DNA of 64,000 nucleotides, from contig NZ_JABEDH010000001.1 of NCBI RefSeq assembly GCF_029285175.1, positions 744,001 through 808,000 of the forward strand, written 5' to 3'. This DNA is from Sulfitobacter sp. M05 (GTDB lineage: Bacteria; Pseudomonadota; Alphaproteobacteria; Rhodobacterales; Rhodobacteraceae). Under the pieces are notes generated by a model. That model made no database searches. It worked only from the letters and a program-made list of their open reading frames with translations, and was not told the origin of the DNA. This document shows, in pieces, positions 6,605-15,571 of this stretch. A program made the position numbers and the translations under genes. The first letter of the stretch is position 1, and every line of letters starts with the position of its first letter.

Positions 6605-7930
6605 ATGTCTTTCCTTTGGCTCAAACAATATATGCCACGCGGCATCTACGGGCGGGCCGCGCTGATCCTGCTGTTGCCGGTGGTGATCATTCAGCTGGTG
6701 GTGACTGTTCTGTTTGCGCAGCGCCACTTTGAGGGCGTGACCCATCAGATGACCGATACGGTTTTGCGGGAACTGGCCTTGGTTCAGGAGGTGGTCGAGG
6801 CTGCGCCAAGCCGGTCGGTTGTTTCCAAGGAAGTGGCGGCCCGGCTGGGCAAGCTTGAGATAGAGGTTGTATCGGTCACGGCGGCAGATGTGCCAGAGGG
6901 CAATCTAATGGCGTGGTACGATTATTCTGGACGGGTCAGCGCCAAACGGTTTGCAGATAATATGCCCGAGTTCAGGGCGGTGGACCTGATCCGTGGCAAT
7001 GCCGTGCGTCTGTTTCTGATGTCGGACAAAGGCCCGTTGAAGATTGTCTTTGACCGGCGGCGCATTTCGGCAAGCAATCCGCATCAACTGTTTGTTTATA
7101 CAATCTTTTTCGGCGTGCTGATGACCTTTATTGCCTTTGTCTATCTGCGCAACCAGCTTCGGCCGATCAAACGTCTGGCGCGGGTCGCCGAATCCTTTGG
7201 GCGCGGCAGGCATGAACCCTATTCCCCTGCCGGCGCTGTCGAGGTGCGCAGCGCGGGCAACGCCTTTATCGACATGCGCAACCGGATCGAACGCCATATT
7301 GAACAGCGGACGCTTTTGCTTTCCGGGGTCAGTCACGATTTGCGCACGCCGCTTACGCGCATGCGACTCAGCCTGTCGATGTTGGAGGATGATGAAGCCG
7401 AGCCGCTGATACAGGATGTGGATGACATGCAGCGGATGCTGGATGAATTCCTCAACTTTGCCAAAGGGGCGGCTGAAGGCACGCCGGAACCGGTTGTCCC
7501 TTTCGATCTGGTGACCGAGATTGTGGCCGAGGCAGAGCGGGCGGGGCGCGATGTGGTGTTGCTGGCCCCCGAGGGGGATGGCCGTGGCAGGGTTAAGCTG
7601 CGTCAGGTGGCGATCCGGCGGGCTGTGGACAACCTTATTTCCAATGCGGTGCGCTATGGCGCGCGGGCAGAGGTATCGGTGATGTTAACCGACAAGACCC
7701 TGCGCATCCGGGTTGAGGATGACGGCCCCGGTATCCCGGAAGACCGCCGTGCCGAAGCCACCCGGGCCTTTACCCGTCTGGATGCGGCGCGCAATCAGGA
7801 TCTGGGCGGCGGTGTCGGGCTTGGTTTGGCGATTGCAACGGACATCGCGCGGGCACATGGCGGCGTTTTGCGTCTGGGCGAATCCCAGCGTCTGGGCGGG
7901 CTGCGTGCCGATATCGTGATCGCCCGATAG
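6605..7930 (+). CDS. EnvZ-like sensor histidine kinase
   Basis: This 441-residue membrane kinase has TM1 at about 18-39, a periplasmic domain, TM2 at about 160-178 and a HAMP region starting RNQLRPIKRLARVAE. The HisKA H-box is GVSHDLRTPLTRMRL (about 242-256). The HATPase_c domain has an N box (DNLISNAVRYGA), G1 (EDDGPGIPED) and G2 (GGGVGLGLAIATDIARAHGG). All catalytic motifs are intact. The family, close to EnvZ, phosphorylates OmpR-type regulators. No response regulator is adjacent, so the partner must be elsewhere. Confidence 0.88.
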   Translation: MSFLWLKQYMPRGIYGRAALILLLPVVIIQLVVTVLFAQRHFEGVTHQMTDTVLRELALVQEVVEAAPSRSVVSKEVAARLGKLEIEVVSVTAADVPEGNLMAWYDYSGRVSAKRFADNMPEFRAVDLIRGNAVRLFLMSDKGPLKIVFDRRRISASNPHQLFVYTIFFGVLMTFIAFVYLRNQLRPIKRLARVAESFGRGRHEPYSPAGAVEVRSAGNAFIDMRNRIERHIEQRTLLLSGVSHDLRTPLTRMRLSLSMLEDDEAEPLIQDVDDMQRMLDEFLNFAKGAAEGTPEPVVPFDLVTEIVAEAERAGRDVVLLAPEGDGRGRVKLRQVAIRRAVDNLISNAVRYGARAEVSVMLTDKTLRIRVEDDGPGIPEDRRAEATRAFTRLDAARNQDLGGGVGLGLAIATDIARAHGGVLRLGESQRLGGLRADIVIAR

Positions 7931-8104
7931 CGCAGTATTCTCCGTGGTTTGCAGATCGCAAACAATCCCCCCCTGACGCTGAACCGTTGTCGTACTGGTT
8001 GGCAGACTAATGGCGTCATTAAGCCATGGCCAGGGGCAGGGAAGTATGTCTTCTTCCCTGTTTCAGGATCTGTGTGGATGACTTGGCCTAGTACAGAGCT
8101 GTAG
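7931..8104. other. Intergenic leader with a GTTTGC dyad and a hairpin
   Basis: A perfect dyad GTTTGC-N5-GCAAAC lies at 7947-7963. A hairpin with an 8-bp stem, CAGGGAAG-N8-CTTCCCTG, lies at 8037-8060 and is followed by TTTC. The hairpin may terminate the kinase transcript or be part of the 5' leader of the small ORF at 8105. No coding region is supported here. Confidence 0.45.
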
Positions 8105-8263
8105 TTGGAATCCATCTCGTCACAGGCCTATCGGGTGGAAGCACATGGATTTGACTTCCGTGTTTATGAATGGACCCCGAAGTCCTCGCCGGACACAACC
8201 TGCGTAGCATCGTTTGCCACGGACAGCTCGGTGGGCATGCATTGTTTCCAGTCGGAGAAGTAA
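8105..8263 (+). CDS. Small hypothetical protein (about 52 aa)
   Basis: An open frame starting at TTG 8105 (stop codon immediately before) or GTG 8135 ends with TAA at 8261-8263. The product reads as a plausible protein (AYRVEAHGFDFRVYEWTPK, then PDTTCVASF and GMHCFQSEK), and its third codon positions are about 70% G/C, like neighbouring genes. The second ORF starts directly after its stop, and a terminator follows. I do not recognise a named family. The start has only a weak Shine-Dalgarno, so the N-terminus is uncertain. Confidence 0.5.
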   Translation: MESISSQAYRVEAHGFDFRVYEWTPKSSPDTTCVASFATDSSVGMHCFQSEK

Positions 8264-8317
8264 ATGCCCTTCTTCTGGATTGCATTCATAATCATCATGC
8301 TGGTGATGTTTGAATAA
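8264..8317 (+). CDS. Very small hydrophobic protein (17 aa)
   Basis: The ATG at 8264 directly abuts the stop of the preceding small ORF (TAAATG) and follows GGAGAAG. The product is MPFFWIAFIIIMLVMFE, a single hydrophobic helix. Two stop codons follow (TAATAG), then a terminator 6 bp later. The tight spacing suggests a translationally coupled single-helix membrane peptide. With only 17 codons, coding status is inferred from arrangement, not composition. Confidence 0.35.
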   Translation: MPFFWIAFIIIMLVMFE

Positions 8318-8323
8318 TAGCCT

Positions 8324-8347
8324 AGGCCCATCGAGGCCTTTTCTTTT
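8324..8347 (+). terminator. Rho-independent terminator after the small ORF pair
   Basis: A 5-bp stem AGGCC-CATCGA-GGCCT (8324-8339) runs into TTTTCTTTT. It sits 6 bp after the second small ORF and is oriented to end plus-strand transcription, supporting an expressed unit at 8105-8317. Confidence 0.6.
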
Positions 8348-8450
8348 GGGTGATTATTACGAATCTACTGCTGTAGTGGTTAGTGGAGTTGAGGAAAACA
8401 ATCTCTGTCCACAGAAATTCACTACATATTTTTCAATGATATCAGTGTGA

Positions 8451-8527
8451 TGGTAGGCCCGGCAGGACTTGAACCCGCAACCAAAGCGTTATGAGCGCTC
8501 TGCTCTAACCAGTTGAGCTACAGGCCC
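8451..8527 (-). tRNA. tRNA with CAT anticodon (elongator Met or Ile2)
   Basis: On the minus strand the gene reads GGGCCTGTAGCTCAACTGG, has anticodon loop CTCATAA (anticodon CAT), T-arm GGTTCAAGTCC and acceptor end CGGGCCT-A-CCA with encoded CCA. CAT-anticodon tRNAs are initiator Met, elongator Met or Ile2 (the last after lysidine modification). The GAGCG/CGCTT anticodon stem has no run of three G-C pairs, which argues against an initiator. Choosing between elongator Met and Ile2 needs a TilS-identity model. Confidence 0.9.
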
Positions 8528-8801
8528 GCCACGGACCCGGACGTATTCTGCGCCAAGAGGTTCGTCAAGGCTTGGCTTGTGTTTTTGCGCTTGCGCGGTG
8601 TGGCCGACAGAAGGGAGAGACGCCTGGTTCGCTTGAGCGGGAGGGCGACTGGACGCAGGGAAAGAAATGTCGGTTACTTTCCGGTCAGGCTTACTTTATC
8701 TTGACTGTACCTTAGGTAAGCTACACTACAGGTTGTGCGGCTGTCACGGTGTGGGGATCCTGGCCGATGCAGCCGCAAGAATTCGGGGGGATTGAGCAAA
8801 A

Positions 8802-9992
8802 ATGTCATTTTTTAAAGAAAATATTGTGTGGGTGGCACCAATTACGGCCTTCATATTGGTGGTCATGGGGTATCCGGATCGTGAAGGCGGACTGCCGCGT
8901 GGCGGTTCTGGCAGTCCACAGAGCGCGGTTGTCGCAGCAGGCGACCTTCATGACCAGCGGCAATTGGCGAAATTCAATGCGTCGGTCGCCGCAGCTTTGG
9001 CCGATCCACAAGGGACGGATACCGGCAGGCCAGAGGCAACAGACCTGTTTACAACTGCAGATCAGACATCGGCTGTACAGGTGACCCGCAATGCGCCACT
9101 CGACCTTTTGCAAATCGCGCCTGCAGAGGAACAACTGGCCGAGCCAGTGGGGCAGACCGATCCGTTTGTCGGTGACAGCAGGGCTGGGGTGGTCGCATGG
9201 GCGCGCCCGGTTCCCGCTTTGGCATCCTCCTGCAATCAAGAATTGAACGAACTTGCGTCTTCAACCCGGGTCTATTTTCCCTCTGGAACGCTGTCGGGCG
9301 AAGAGACTGGGCTTTCGGCAGCACGGTTGTTGGGTATGGTCTTGCAGGATTGTCCGGGCTACGCCGTGCGGGTCGAGGGGCATTCAGATCCGTCTGGCGA
9401 TCCGGCATCTAACCTGAAGCTCAGCAAAATGCGGGCCGAGGCCGTGATAAACCGCTTGGCAGCCTCCGGTATTGATACCACGCGGTTCACTGCTGTCGGG
9501 TTCGGCGACACCCGACCCGCAAAGGTCACGGGTGAAAAAAGCGCAGCTTATTATGACCGTCGCGTGGCGTTTTCGATTACGAAACCGGTCCATCAGGCCA
9601 GCTTTGCATCGCCCGCAAAGGTCGGTTTGGCACCCGCCGGGAGGTGTGTGGCGCAATTGGATCGAAAAGCGGCCAAGCTACATCAATTCTACGCGCCGGG
9701 GTCCATCGTGGCTGCTGCCAACGACATTGATGGATTGCTGGGCCTTGCCGCTGAAGTGGCTGATTGTGACGGGGCTTGGCTGCGTATTGTCGGGTTGCAC
9801 GCCAAAGGCAGCGAAAGCCGGGAGAATGTGTCGACCGGCTGGTTGCGGGCACTGGCGATGCGAAACGCGCTGATTGCGGCGGGGCATGATAAGGGGCGAT
9901 TGCTGGTTGGCGCACCTTCTTATGCGGTGCCCGTTTTGGGCGATCCCGGGGCATCGCAATCCCGGCTGGATTTTCAGGTGGTTTCAGACTGA
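8802..9992 (+). CDS. OmpA family protein with a second degenerate OmpA-like domain
   Basis: The 396-residue product has an N-terminal hydrophobic anchor (about residues 8-24, VWVAPITAFILVVMGY), a low-complexity linker and an OmpA C-like peptidoglycan-binding domain at about 145-262. Its core is RVEGHSDPSGDPASNLKLS with FTAVGFGDTRPAK. Residues about 283-396 look like a divergent second copy: a short Cys-starting strand, LRIVGLHAKGSESRENVST, LRALAMRNALIAAGHD, and a final strand SRLDFQVVSD. Such proteins tether the envelope to peptidoglycan. A G-rich SD precedes the ATG. Confidence 0.82.
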   Translation: MSFFKENIVWVAPITAFILVVMGYPDREGGLPRGGSGSPQSAVVAAGDLHDQRQLAKFNASVAAALADPQGTDTGRPEATDLFTTADQTSAVQVTRNAPLDLLQIAPAEEQLAEPVGQTDPFVGDSRAGVVAWARPVPALASSCNQELNELASSTRVYFPSGTLSGEETGLSAARLLGMVLQDCPGYAVRVEGHSDPSGDPASNLKLSKMRAEAVINRLAASGIDTTRFTAVGFGDTRPAKVTGEKSAAYYDRRVAFSITKPVHQASFASPAKVGLAPAGRCVAQLDRKAAKLHQFYAPGSIVAAANDIDGLLGLAAEVADCDGAWLRIVGLHAKGSESRENVSTGWLRALAMRNALIAAGHDKGRLLVGAPSYAVPVLGDPGASQSRLDFQVVSD

Positions 9993-10140
9993 GTTGATTT
10001 GCCGGCAACGGGCGGCTTCGCGGGCAGGGCAGAAGGGCGGGGTTTTTTGCTTTACAGTGCATTTGTCGCTGCCCCTGTGGTTGCTTGGCTCGGGTTGATA
10101 GGGTATCGCGGCGTCATTGTCTGAACACTGGGGATCACGC

Positions 10141-11181
10141 ATGACAAAGAACGGGTTGACCTACGCTGATGCAGGCGTCGACATCGATGCAGGAAACGCG
10201 CTTGTTGAGCGGATCAAGCCGGCGGCCAAACGCACCGCACGGCCAGGCACCATGTCCGGCCTTGGTGGGTTCGGGGCGCTGTTTGACCTCAAGGCCGCAG
10301 GGTTTGTTGATCCGGTGTTGGTGGCCGCCACGGATGGTGTGGGCACCAAATTGCGGATTGCAATTGATACTGGAAATGTAGACGGCATCGGCATTGATCT
10401 GGTCGCTATGTGCGTCAACGATCTGGTTTGCCAAGGGGCTGAACCGCTGTTTTTCCTCGACTATTTCGCAACTGGCAAGCTGGAGCTGGATCAGGCGACA
10501 CGCATTATCGAAGGCATCGCCGAAGGGTGTGCCCTGTCCGGTTGTGCGCTGATTGGTGGTGAAACCGCCGAGATGCCGGGAATGTATCACGCGGGCGATT
10601 TTGATCTGGCGGGTTTCTCTGTTGGTGCGATGGAGCGCGGTACAGAATTGCCGCGCGGTGTCGCCGAGGGCGACGTTTTGCTGGGCTTGCCAAGTGACGG
10701 CGTGCATTCCAACGGGTATTCACTGGTGCGACGGATTGTTGAAACCTCTGGCCTTGCTTGGGAAGATGCCTGCCCGTGGGGCGAGGGCACCCTTGGCGCG
10801 GCCTTGCTGACGCCAACCAAACTCTATGTCAAAGGTGCTGTTGCGGCCCTGCGGGAAGATTGCGTTCAGGCGCTGGCCCATATTACCGGTGGTGGTCTGA
10901 CAGAAAACCTGCCGCGGGTTCTGCCCGAGGGGTTGGGTGCCGAGATTGACCTGACCGCGTGGGAGTTGCCGCCGGTGTTCAAATGGCTGGCATCCTCCGG
11001 CGGCATGGCCGAGGCCGAACTGCTCAAGACATTCAACTCCGGTGTTGGCATGATCGCGGTGGTATCGCCAGATCAACTTGAGGCAGCGAAAGCGGCCTTT
11101 GCGACCGATGGACATCAGGCTTTTGAAATGGGCCGGATCACCGCGGGGGCAGGGGTTGCATACAAGGGCAGCCTGCTTTGA
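10141..11181 (+). CDS. purM: Phosphoribosylformylglycinamidine cyclo-ligase (PurM)
   Basis: PurM (AIR synthetase) converts FGAM to AIR with ATP, the fifth step of purine synthesis. The ATG at 10141 ([19 protein letters not shown]) gives 346 residues, the usual length; a TTG at 10117 is rejected. Family motifs are clear: [35 protein letters not shown], and the late [16 protein letters not shown]. The stop overlaps the start of purN (TTTGA), so the two are co-translated. Confidence 0.97.
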   Translation: MTKNGLTYADAGVDIDAGNALVERIKPAAKRTARPGTMSGLGGFGALFDLKAAGFVDPVLVAATDGVGTKLRIAIDTGNVDGIGIDLVAMCVNDLVCQGAEPLFFLDYFATGKLELDQATRIIEGIAEGCALSGCALIGGETAEMPGMYHAGDFDLAGFSVGAMERGTELPRGVAEGDVLLGLPSDGVHSNGYSLVRRIVETSGLAWEDACPWGEGTLGAALLTPTKLYVKGAVAALREDCVQALAHITGGGLTENLPRVLPEGLGAEIDLTAWELPPVFKWLASSGGMAEAELLKTFNSGVGMIAVVSPDQLEAAKAAFATDGHQAFEMGRITAGAGVAYKGSLL

Positions 11182-11786
11182 CCAAACAGGTTGCGATTTT
11201 CCTGTCCGGTGGCGGGTCGAACATGCGGGCGCTGGTTGATGATATGACCGGATCTGCACAGGAGGATCACCCGGCACGCCCCTGTGTGGTCTTTTCCAAT
11301 CAGGTTGATGCTGGCGGGATCGCATGGGCGCAATCACGTGGCATCCCCACAGAGGTTGTGGATCATCGCCCCTTTGCCGGTGACCGCACGGCCTTTGAAC
11401 AGGCTATCAGCACGGCATTGGCACCTTATGCGCCCGATCTGATCTGTCTTGCCGGATTTATGCGCAAGCTGACAGGCGGCTTTACCGACCAATGGGCAGG
11501 CCGGATGATCAATATTCACCCGTCTTTGTTACCGAAATACAAAGGGCTACATACCCATCAGCGGGCGCTCGACGCGGGCGACGCCGATCATGGCTGTACT
11601 GTTCACGAGGTTACAGCAGCATTGGATGATGGGCCGATTTTGGGTCAGGCAAGCCTGAACATAGGCAAGGATGACACGGCGGAAACACTGGCCGCGCGGG
11701 TGCTGACGCTGGAACATAAACTTTATCCAGCTGTCTTGCGTCGCTTTGCTGCCGGCGATCACACTGCGGTGCAATTGCACGGTTGA
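11178..11786 (+). CDS. purN: Phosphoribosylglycinamide formyltransferase (PurN)
   Basis: PurN transfers a formyl group from 10-formyl-THF to GAR, the third purine step. The start is TTG at 11178, overlapping the purM stop; no ATG is close enough to give a full-length protein. The product (202 residues) begins with the fold signature [12 protein letters not shown]. It has the catalytic stretch [20 protein letters not shown] with Asn and His, then the Asp of [13 protein letters not shown]. The use of TTG is the only unusual feature. Confidence 0.96.
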   Translation: MTKQVAIFLSGGGSNMRALVDDMTGSAQEDHPARPCVVFSNQVDAGGIAWAQSRGIPTEVVDHRPFAGDRTAFEQAISTALAPYAPDLICLAGFMRKLTGGFTDQWAGRMINIHPSLLPKYKGLHTHQRALDAGDADHGCTVHEVTAALDDGPILGQASLNIGKDDTAETLAARVLTLEHKLYPAVLRRFAAGDHTAVQLHG

Positions 11787-11858
11787 CTGGTAAATCACCT
11801 GTCTGTGATGTAGCTATTGGCCACAGACGGAACAGCCTTTTCTTTGCAAAGTGAGAGC

Positions 11859-13016
11859 ATGAAAACAATAACAACAACCGAAGACCTTGCCGACTTTTGC
11901 ACGCAGGCCGCCAATCATCCCTATGTTACTGTAGATACAGAGTTTCTTCGGGAACGGACGTATTATTCCAAACTCTGTCTGGTGCAACTGGCGATGCCGG
12001 GGACCGATGACAGCAATGCGGTATTGCTGGACCCGTTGTCTGATGGCATTTCGCTTGCGCCGCTTTATGATCTGTTTCGCGACACATCCGTGGTCAAAGT
12101 TTTCCATGCCGCGCGTCAGGATCTCGAAATTTTCTTTGTCGACGCACAGGTCTTCCCTGAACCGCTGTTTGACACGCAGGTTGCTGCGATGGTTTGTGGT
12201 TTTGGTGAACAGGTCGGTTACGAAACCCTTGTCCGCAAGATTTGCCACGAAGGTGTTGATAAATCCTCACGGTTTACCGATTGGTCACGCCGCCCGTTGT
12301 CCGACGCACAGAAGAAATATGCACTGGCGGATGTCACACACCTGCGCCAGATTTATGAGTTTTTGTCCGAGAAGCTGGAAGAGAGCGGTCGTGCGCGTTG
12401 GGTGCAGGAAGAGCTGACCAACCTGACTTCTCCCGATACCTATATCACCGCGCCGCAAGATGCGTGGAAACGGGTGAAGACACGGACAAATTCACCTAAA
12501 TTTCTGGGGATCGTGCGTGAACTGGCGGCCTTCCGCGAGGATTACGCACAGAAACGCAATGTGCCGCGCAACCGGGTCTATAAGGACGATGCTTTGGTCG
12601 AGCTGGCCAGTCTCAAACCCAGCAACCATGAAGAGCTGGGCCGCGCCCGGTTGTTGCTGCGCGAAGCCCGAAAGGGGGACATCGCCGATGGTATTCTGGC
12701 AGGGATCGCCAAAGGGGTGAAAGCCCGTCCCGAAGACTTGCCAAAACCGGACCGCAGCCGTGAAAAGCTTCAGGTAAATCCGGCGCTGGCAGATTTGTTG
12801 CGGGTTCTGTTGAAGGCCAAGACCGAACAAGCGGGAGTCGCTGCCAAGCTGATCGCACCGGCATCTGATCTGGACGCGATGGCAGCTGGAGTGCGCGATG
12901 TGCCGGCCCTCAAGGGCTGGCGGCGCGAGGTGTTTGGCACGGATGCCCTGCGCCTCTGTGAGGGCAAGATCGCATTGACGGCCAAAGGCAATGATGTACA
13001 GGTGGTCGAGGTTTAA
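11859..13016 (+). CDS. rnd: Ribonuclease D
   Basis: RNase D is a 3'-5' exonuclease that trims stable RNA precursors. The ATG at 11859 gives 385 residues; the upstream extension is excluded. The three DEDD exonuclease motifs are present: VDTEFLRERTYY, VVKVFHAARQDLEIF, and YALADVTHLRQIYEFL with the Y-x3-D pattern. A HRDC-type helical domain follows at about 205-290 (FRDDYAQK-like, then DALVELASLKPSNHEEL). Standard length and arrangement. Confidence 0.94.
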   Translation: MKTITTTEDLADFCTQAANHPYVTVDTEFLRERTYYSKLCLVQLAMPGTDDSNAVLLDPLSDGISLAPLYDLFRDTSVVKVFHAARQDLEIFFVDAQVFPEPLFDTQVAAMVCGFGEQVGYETLVRKICHEGVDKSSRFTDWSRRPLSDAQKKYALADVTHLRQIYEFLSEKLEESGRARWVQEELTNLTSPDTYITAPQDAWKRVKTRTNSPKFLGIVRELAAFREDYAQKRNVPRNRVYKDDALVELASLKPSNHEELGRARLLLREARKGDIADGILAGIAKGVKARPEDLPKPDRSREKLQVNPALADLLRVLLKAKTEQAGVAAKLIAPASDLDAMAAGVRDVPALKGWRREVFGTDALRLCEGKIALTAKGNDVQVVEV

Positions 13017-13094
13017 AACCTCACCGTTAGGCATTGAAAATTAACAAGGAAAAGCAAATGATCCGAGATCAAACGCTATCATTCGAACCAACGT

Positions 13095-13406
13095 ATGAGC
13101 CAGATTGTGACACATGGTGACACGATTTACCTTGCGGGTCAGGTTGGCACAGCGGGTGCCTCTGTTGCGCAGCAGACGCAGGATTGCCTGGATCAGATTG
13201 ATGCCTTGCTTGCCGAAGTCGGCTCTGACAAGACGCGCATCCTGCAAACGGTGATTTGGTTGCACAGCATGGATGATTTTGCTGAGATGAATGGGGTTTG
13301 GGATGCTTGGGCTCCAGAAGGCCATACACCGGCACGTGCCTGTGGCGAGGCCAAGCTGGCCAAGCCGGAATTCACCGTAGAAATTATCGTAACGGCTGCG
13401 CAGTAA
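13095..13406 (+). CDS. RidA family protein with displaced start
   Basis: The frame encodes a RidA/YjgF-type protein (MSQIVTHGDTIYLAGQVG at the start, then TRILQTVIWLHSMDDFAEMN, ending EFTVEIIVTAAQ). The family deaminates reactive enamine/imine intermediates. Homologues usually have about ten more residues before this ATG, and here the in-frame codons from 13068 (IKRYHSNQR) match that extension. However, a TGA at 13059 and no in-frame ATG/GTG/TTG block it. The only well-placed SD and ATG (13058) read a different frame. A stem-loop (GGCTGCG-N6-CGCAGCC, 13394-13413) covers the stop codon. It may be a start-mutated gene using the downstream ATG. Confidence 0.8.
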   Translation: MSQIVTHGDTIYLAGQVGTAGASVAQQTQDCLDQIDALLAEVGSDKTRILQTVIWLHSMDDFAEMNGVWDAWAPEGHTPARACGEAKLAKPEFTVEIIVTAAQ

Positions 13407-13636
13407 CGCAGCCTGTAGAATTGCGCGAAAAAGCTGCATCACCCAAGGCTGCCAATAACCATAGGTTTCAATGCGTTATAGCGCCCGACCTTAAACATGA
13501 CTCCCCAATACCCTGCCACGCTGCACGTTTTCGGGACATTGGGGATACGAAATGTTTCAGGTGAAAGGCCGGACACTTGGTTAAAGGCCAGACACTTTAG
13601 GTGATGCTCTTTGTGTAACGTGCTGATCTAAAGGAG

Positions 13637-14155
13637 TTAGCGCCGCGCGACCTGCGCATTACGCTGACCCTCAACACGGATACGGCGCACACCGGCTAGC
13701 TGTTGATCCGTCACATGACGTGCAGCAATGACTTCGCGGGTGGGTTTGGTGCCGATGGCCGTCTGTGCCGTTGGGCGGATGCCTTCAAGGCGGTAGGTCA
13801 ATACGCCATCAACTGGCAACTCTTCCTCGTTTTCCGGCGTCAGCTGCACCGCATAGATGCCCTGACGTGCGGCCAGACCGGTGGCGCGAATGATCGCCCC
13901 GCCGGGAACCCGTTCAATTTTCAAATCAGTGACCTGATCAAACGGACGTCCATCATAAATGGCTTCTTTGGCGCGGTCGTTCGAAAACAACCCGCCGCTT
14001 TGGGGAATAAGTGGGTTGGTGTTTTCCACCTGTTCCACAGGTACAGCGCGCGACTTACCGAACCAGTTTACCGGGTTCACACGGCTCTGGCTAATGGCAC
14101 TACAGGCACCCAAGCCAAGAGTCGCCGCGAGGAGGAGGGGAATTGTCTTGCGCAT
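13637..14155 (-). CDS. Predicted lipoprotein, Rhodobacterales-type
   Basis: The 172-residue product has a lipoprotein signal peptide (MRKTIPLLLAATLGLGAC, lipobox LGAC with Cys at 18). A mature domain follows with VNPVNWFGKS, FDQVTDLKIERVPGGAIIRATGLA and GVLTYRLEGIRP. The conserved core after NWFG is that of a roseobacter hypothetical family. Function is unknown; it should sit on the periplasmic face of a membrane. It is transcribed convergently with ridA and divergently from the SufE gene. Confidence 0.75.
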   Translation of the reverse strand: MRKTIPLLLAATLGLGACSAISQSRVNPVNWFGKSRAVPVEQVENTNPLIPQSGGLFSNDRAKEAIYDGRPFDQVTDLKIERVPGGAIIRATGLAARQGIYAVQLTPENEEELPVDGVLTYRLEGIRPTAQTAIGTKPTREVIAARHVTDQQLAGVRRIRVEGQRNAQVARR

Positions 14156-14275
14156 GTGGGCCGCCTTGGAAAATCTGCTCAGGATTTGAGTAGCCTATCG
14201 CGTGGGTTTTGGGAAGGGGCTGGACCTTTGGCATCTGCACTTCTAGGTCTGGGCAAAGACTGAAAGGGTGCATGA

Positions 14276-14686
14276 ATGGCCAACCAGGCGTTTGAAGAAC
14301 TGGTCGAGGATTTTGAATTCCTCGACGATTGGGAAGACCGCTATCGTCATGTGATTGATCAAGGCAAGGCGATGGAGCCGCTGGAGGAGGCCTTGCGGGT
14401 GCCTGCCACCAAAGTGGACGGCTGTGCCTCGCAGGTTTGGCTACATGCGCAATTCGAAGATGATAAATTGCATTTTGACGGGGCGTCTGATGCGATGATC
14501 GTCTCGGGGCTGATTGCGGTGCTGCGGATTCTTTACAACGGGCTGACGCCTGCACAGGTTCTGGCGGTGGATGCACGCGCCGAAATGGGGCGTTTGGGGT
14601 TGAACGATCACCTGTCTGCGCAGCGTTCAAATGGTTTGCGGTCAATGATTGAACGGGTGCGCGAAACAGCGGCAGCGGCAGGTTAA
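14276..14686 (+). CDS. SufE family protein
   Basis: SufE accepts sulfur from cysteine desulfurase SufS for Fe-S cluster assembly. The 136-residue protein shows the SufE pattern: an N-terminal helix FEELVEDFEFLDDWEDRYRH, then VPATKVDGCASQVWL with the acceptor Cys (about residue 49), and a C-terminal helical part ending in SNGLRSMIERVRE. Length is normal. No other suf genes are next to it. A G/C-rich hairpin without a T-run follows the stop. Confidence 0.92.
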   Translation: MANQAFEELVEDFEFLDDWEDRYRHVIDQGKAMEPLEEALRVPATKVDGCASQVWLHAQFEDDKLHFDGASDAMIVSGLIAVLRILYNGLTPAQVLAVDARAEMGRLGLNDHLSAQRSNGLRSMIERVRETAAAAG

Positions 14687-14740
14687 CCCGCCCGTCGGCG
14701 GGCGAGCGCAACAGAATTGCACGGGCCGACGGGGCTGGCG

Positions 14741-15376
14741 TTACAGGGTCTCAAGCGTGATTTTCAAATCACCATAACCGGTGAAACGGCGTTCGAAGGG
14801 CAGGCCCAGACGGGCGGCACAGTCTTGCGCCTTGGCTGTCAGCTCGGGGTCATCGGTCTGTGCCTGATAGATCAGCTTTTCATAGTTGCCAAAGTACATG
14901 TCGCGCAGATCGGGGTGCCTGTCTAACCCCATGGGTTTCCAGACAAAGGCATCAAACTGGCGGACCAGAAAGTCGGTCAGGTAAAAGCTGGTGAATTCAC
15001 TGTCTGCCTTTGCAGCAAAGGCGTCGTTGCCCTCAAAGAAGCTGTAGCAATGTGGCCCCGCAATCATTTGCACCCCCAGCTCAGCGCAGGCGGCTTGTAG
15101 CAATCCACCGGTGCCGCAATCCGCATAGACCACAAAGATTTCTGCATATTCGCCGCGATGCCGGGCGACGCTTTCACGCACGGCTTGGGTGATCTTCTCC
15201 GGAAACAGGTGGTATTTGGCGGGCAGGCAGGTCAGGTCCAGATGGTCCCAGCCGTTGACCGTCTTTAGATCAATAATCTCGCGCGCCAGCGCCCCGCAGG
15301 CAATCAGCAGTATCCGGCCTTTCGCAACCTCCAGCGGCAGGCCGTCTTCGGTCAGGATGTTGTCTGTCGGTATCAT
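14741..15376 (-). CDS. DUF1638 protein, corrinoid-operon partner
   Basis: The 211-residue product matches DUF1638: ILLIACGALAREI near residue 22, HLDLTCLPAKYHLFPEKI, VVYADCGTGGLLQ, then GPHCYSFFEG. Conserved Cys and His residues suggest metal or cofactor binding. DUF1638 genes are often found beside MtbC-type corrinoid proteins, and here the gene ends the minus-strand unit after the corrinoid protein and a 51-residue membrane protein. The start overlaps the stop of the small membrane protein (ATGA). Role inferred only from context: handling of the corrinoid protein or its methyl donor. Confidence 0.85.
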   Translation of the reverse strand: MIPTDNILTEDGLPLEVAKGRILLIACGALAREIIDLKTVNGWDHLDLTCLPAKYHLFPEKITQAVRESVARHRGEYAEIFVVYADCGTGGLLQAACAELGVQMIAGPHCYSFFEGNDAFAAKADSEFTSFYLTDFLVRQFDAFVWKPMGLDRHPDLRDMYFGNYEKLIYQAQTDDPELTAKAQDCAARLGLPFERRFTGYGDLKITLETL

Positions 15377-15528
15377 CGCCGCAACACCCTGAAGGCAACC
15401 GCCGCAATCAGGAAGGCGGGCAGGGCGGCGATCAACAATGCCGGGCCGCCAAGGCTCATCAGCCAGACGGTCACAGCCGCTGCCATCAAGGCACTGGCGA
15501 GGATCAGGGCAAGGCGGGCAAAGGGCAT
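15373..15528 (-). CDS. Small two-helix membrane protein
   Basis: The ATG at 15528 gives 51 residues (MPFARLALILASALMAAAV...) with two hydrophobic segments joined by a Gly-rich turn (about 4-24 and 27-47), ending in FRVLRR. It overlaps the DUF1638 start by 4 bp and follows the corrinoid terminator. No family recognised. The conserved overlap suggests that it is translated with DUF1638. Confidence 0.6.
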   Translation of the reverse strand: MPFARLALILASALMAAAVTVWLMSLGGPALLIAALPAFLIAAVAFRVLRR

Positions 15529-15571
15529 GATGATCTCCAGTCTGCTTAAAGATAGGCGTTTGGCGAGGTAC

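Noticed and set aside
14276-14686. A suf gene cluster around the SufE gene
   Set aside because: No sufB, C, D or S genes are adjacent; the gene stands alone.
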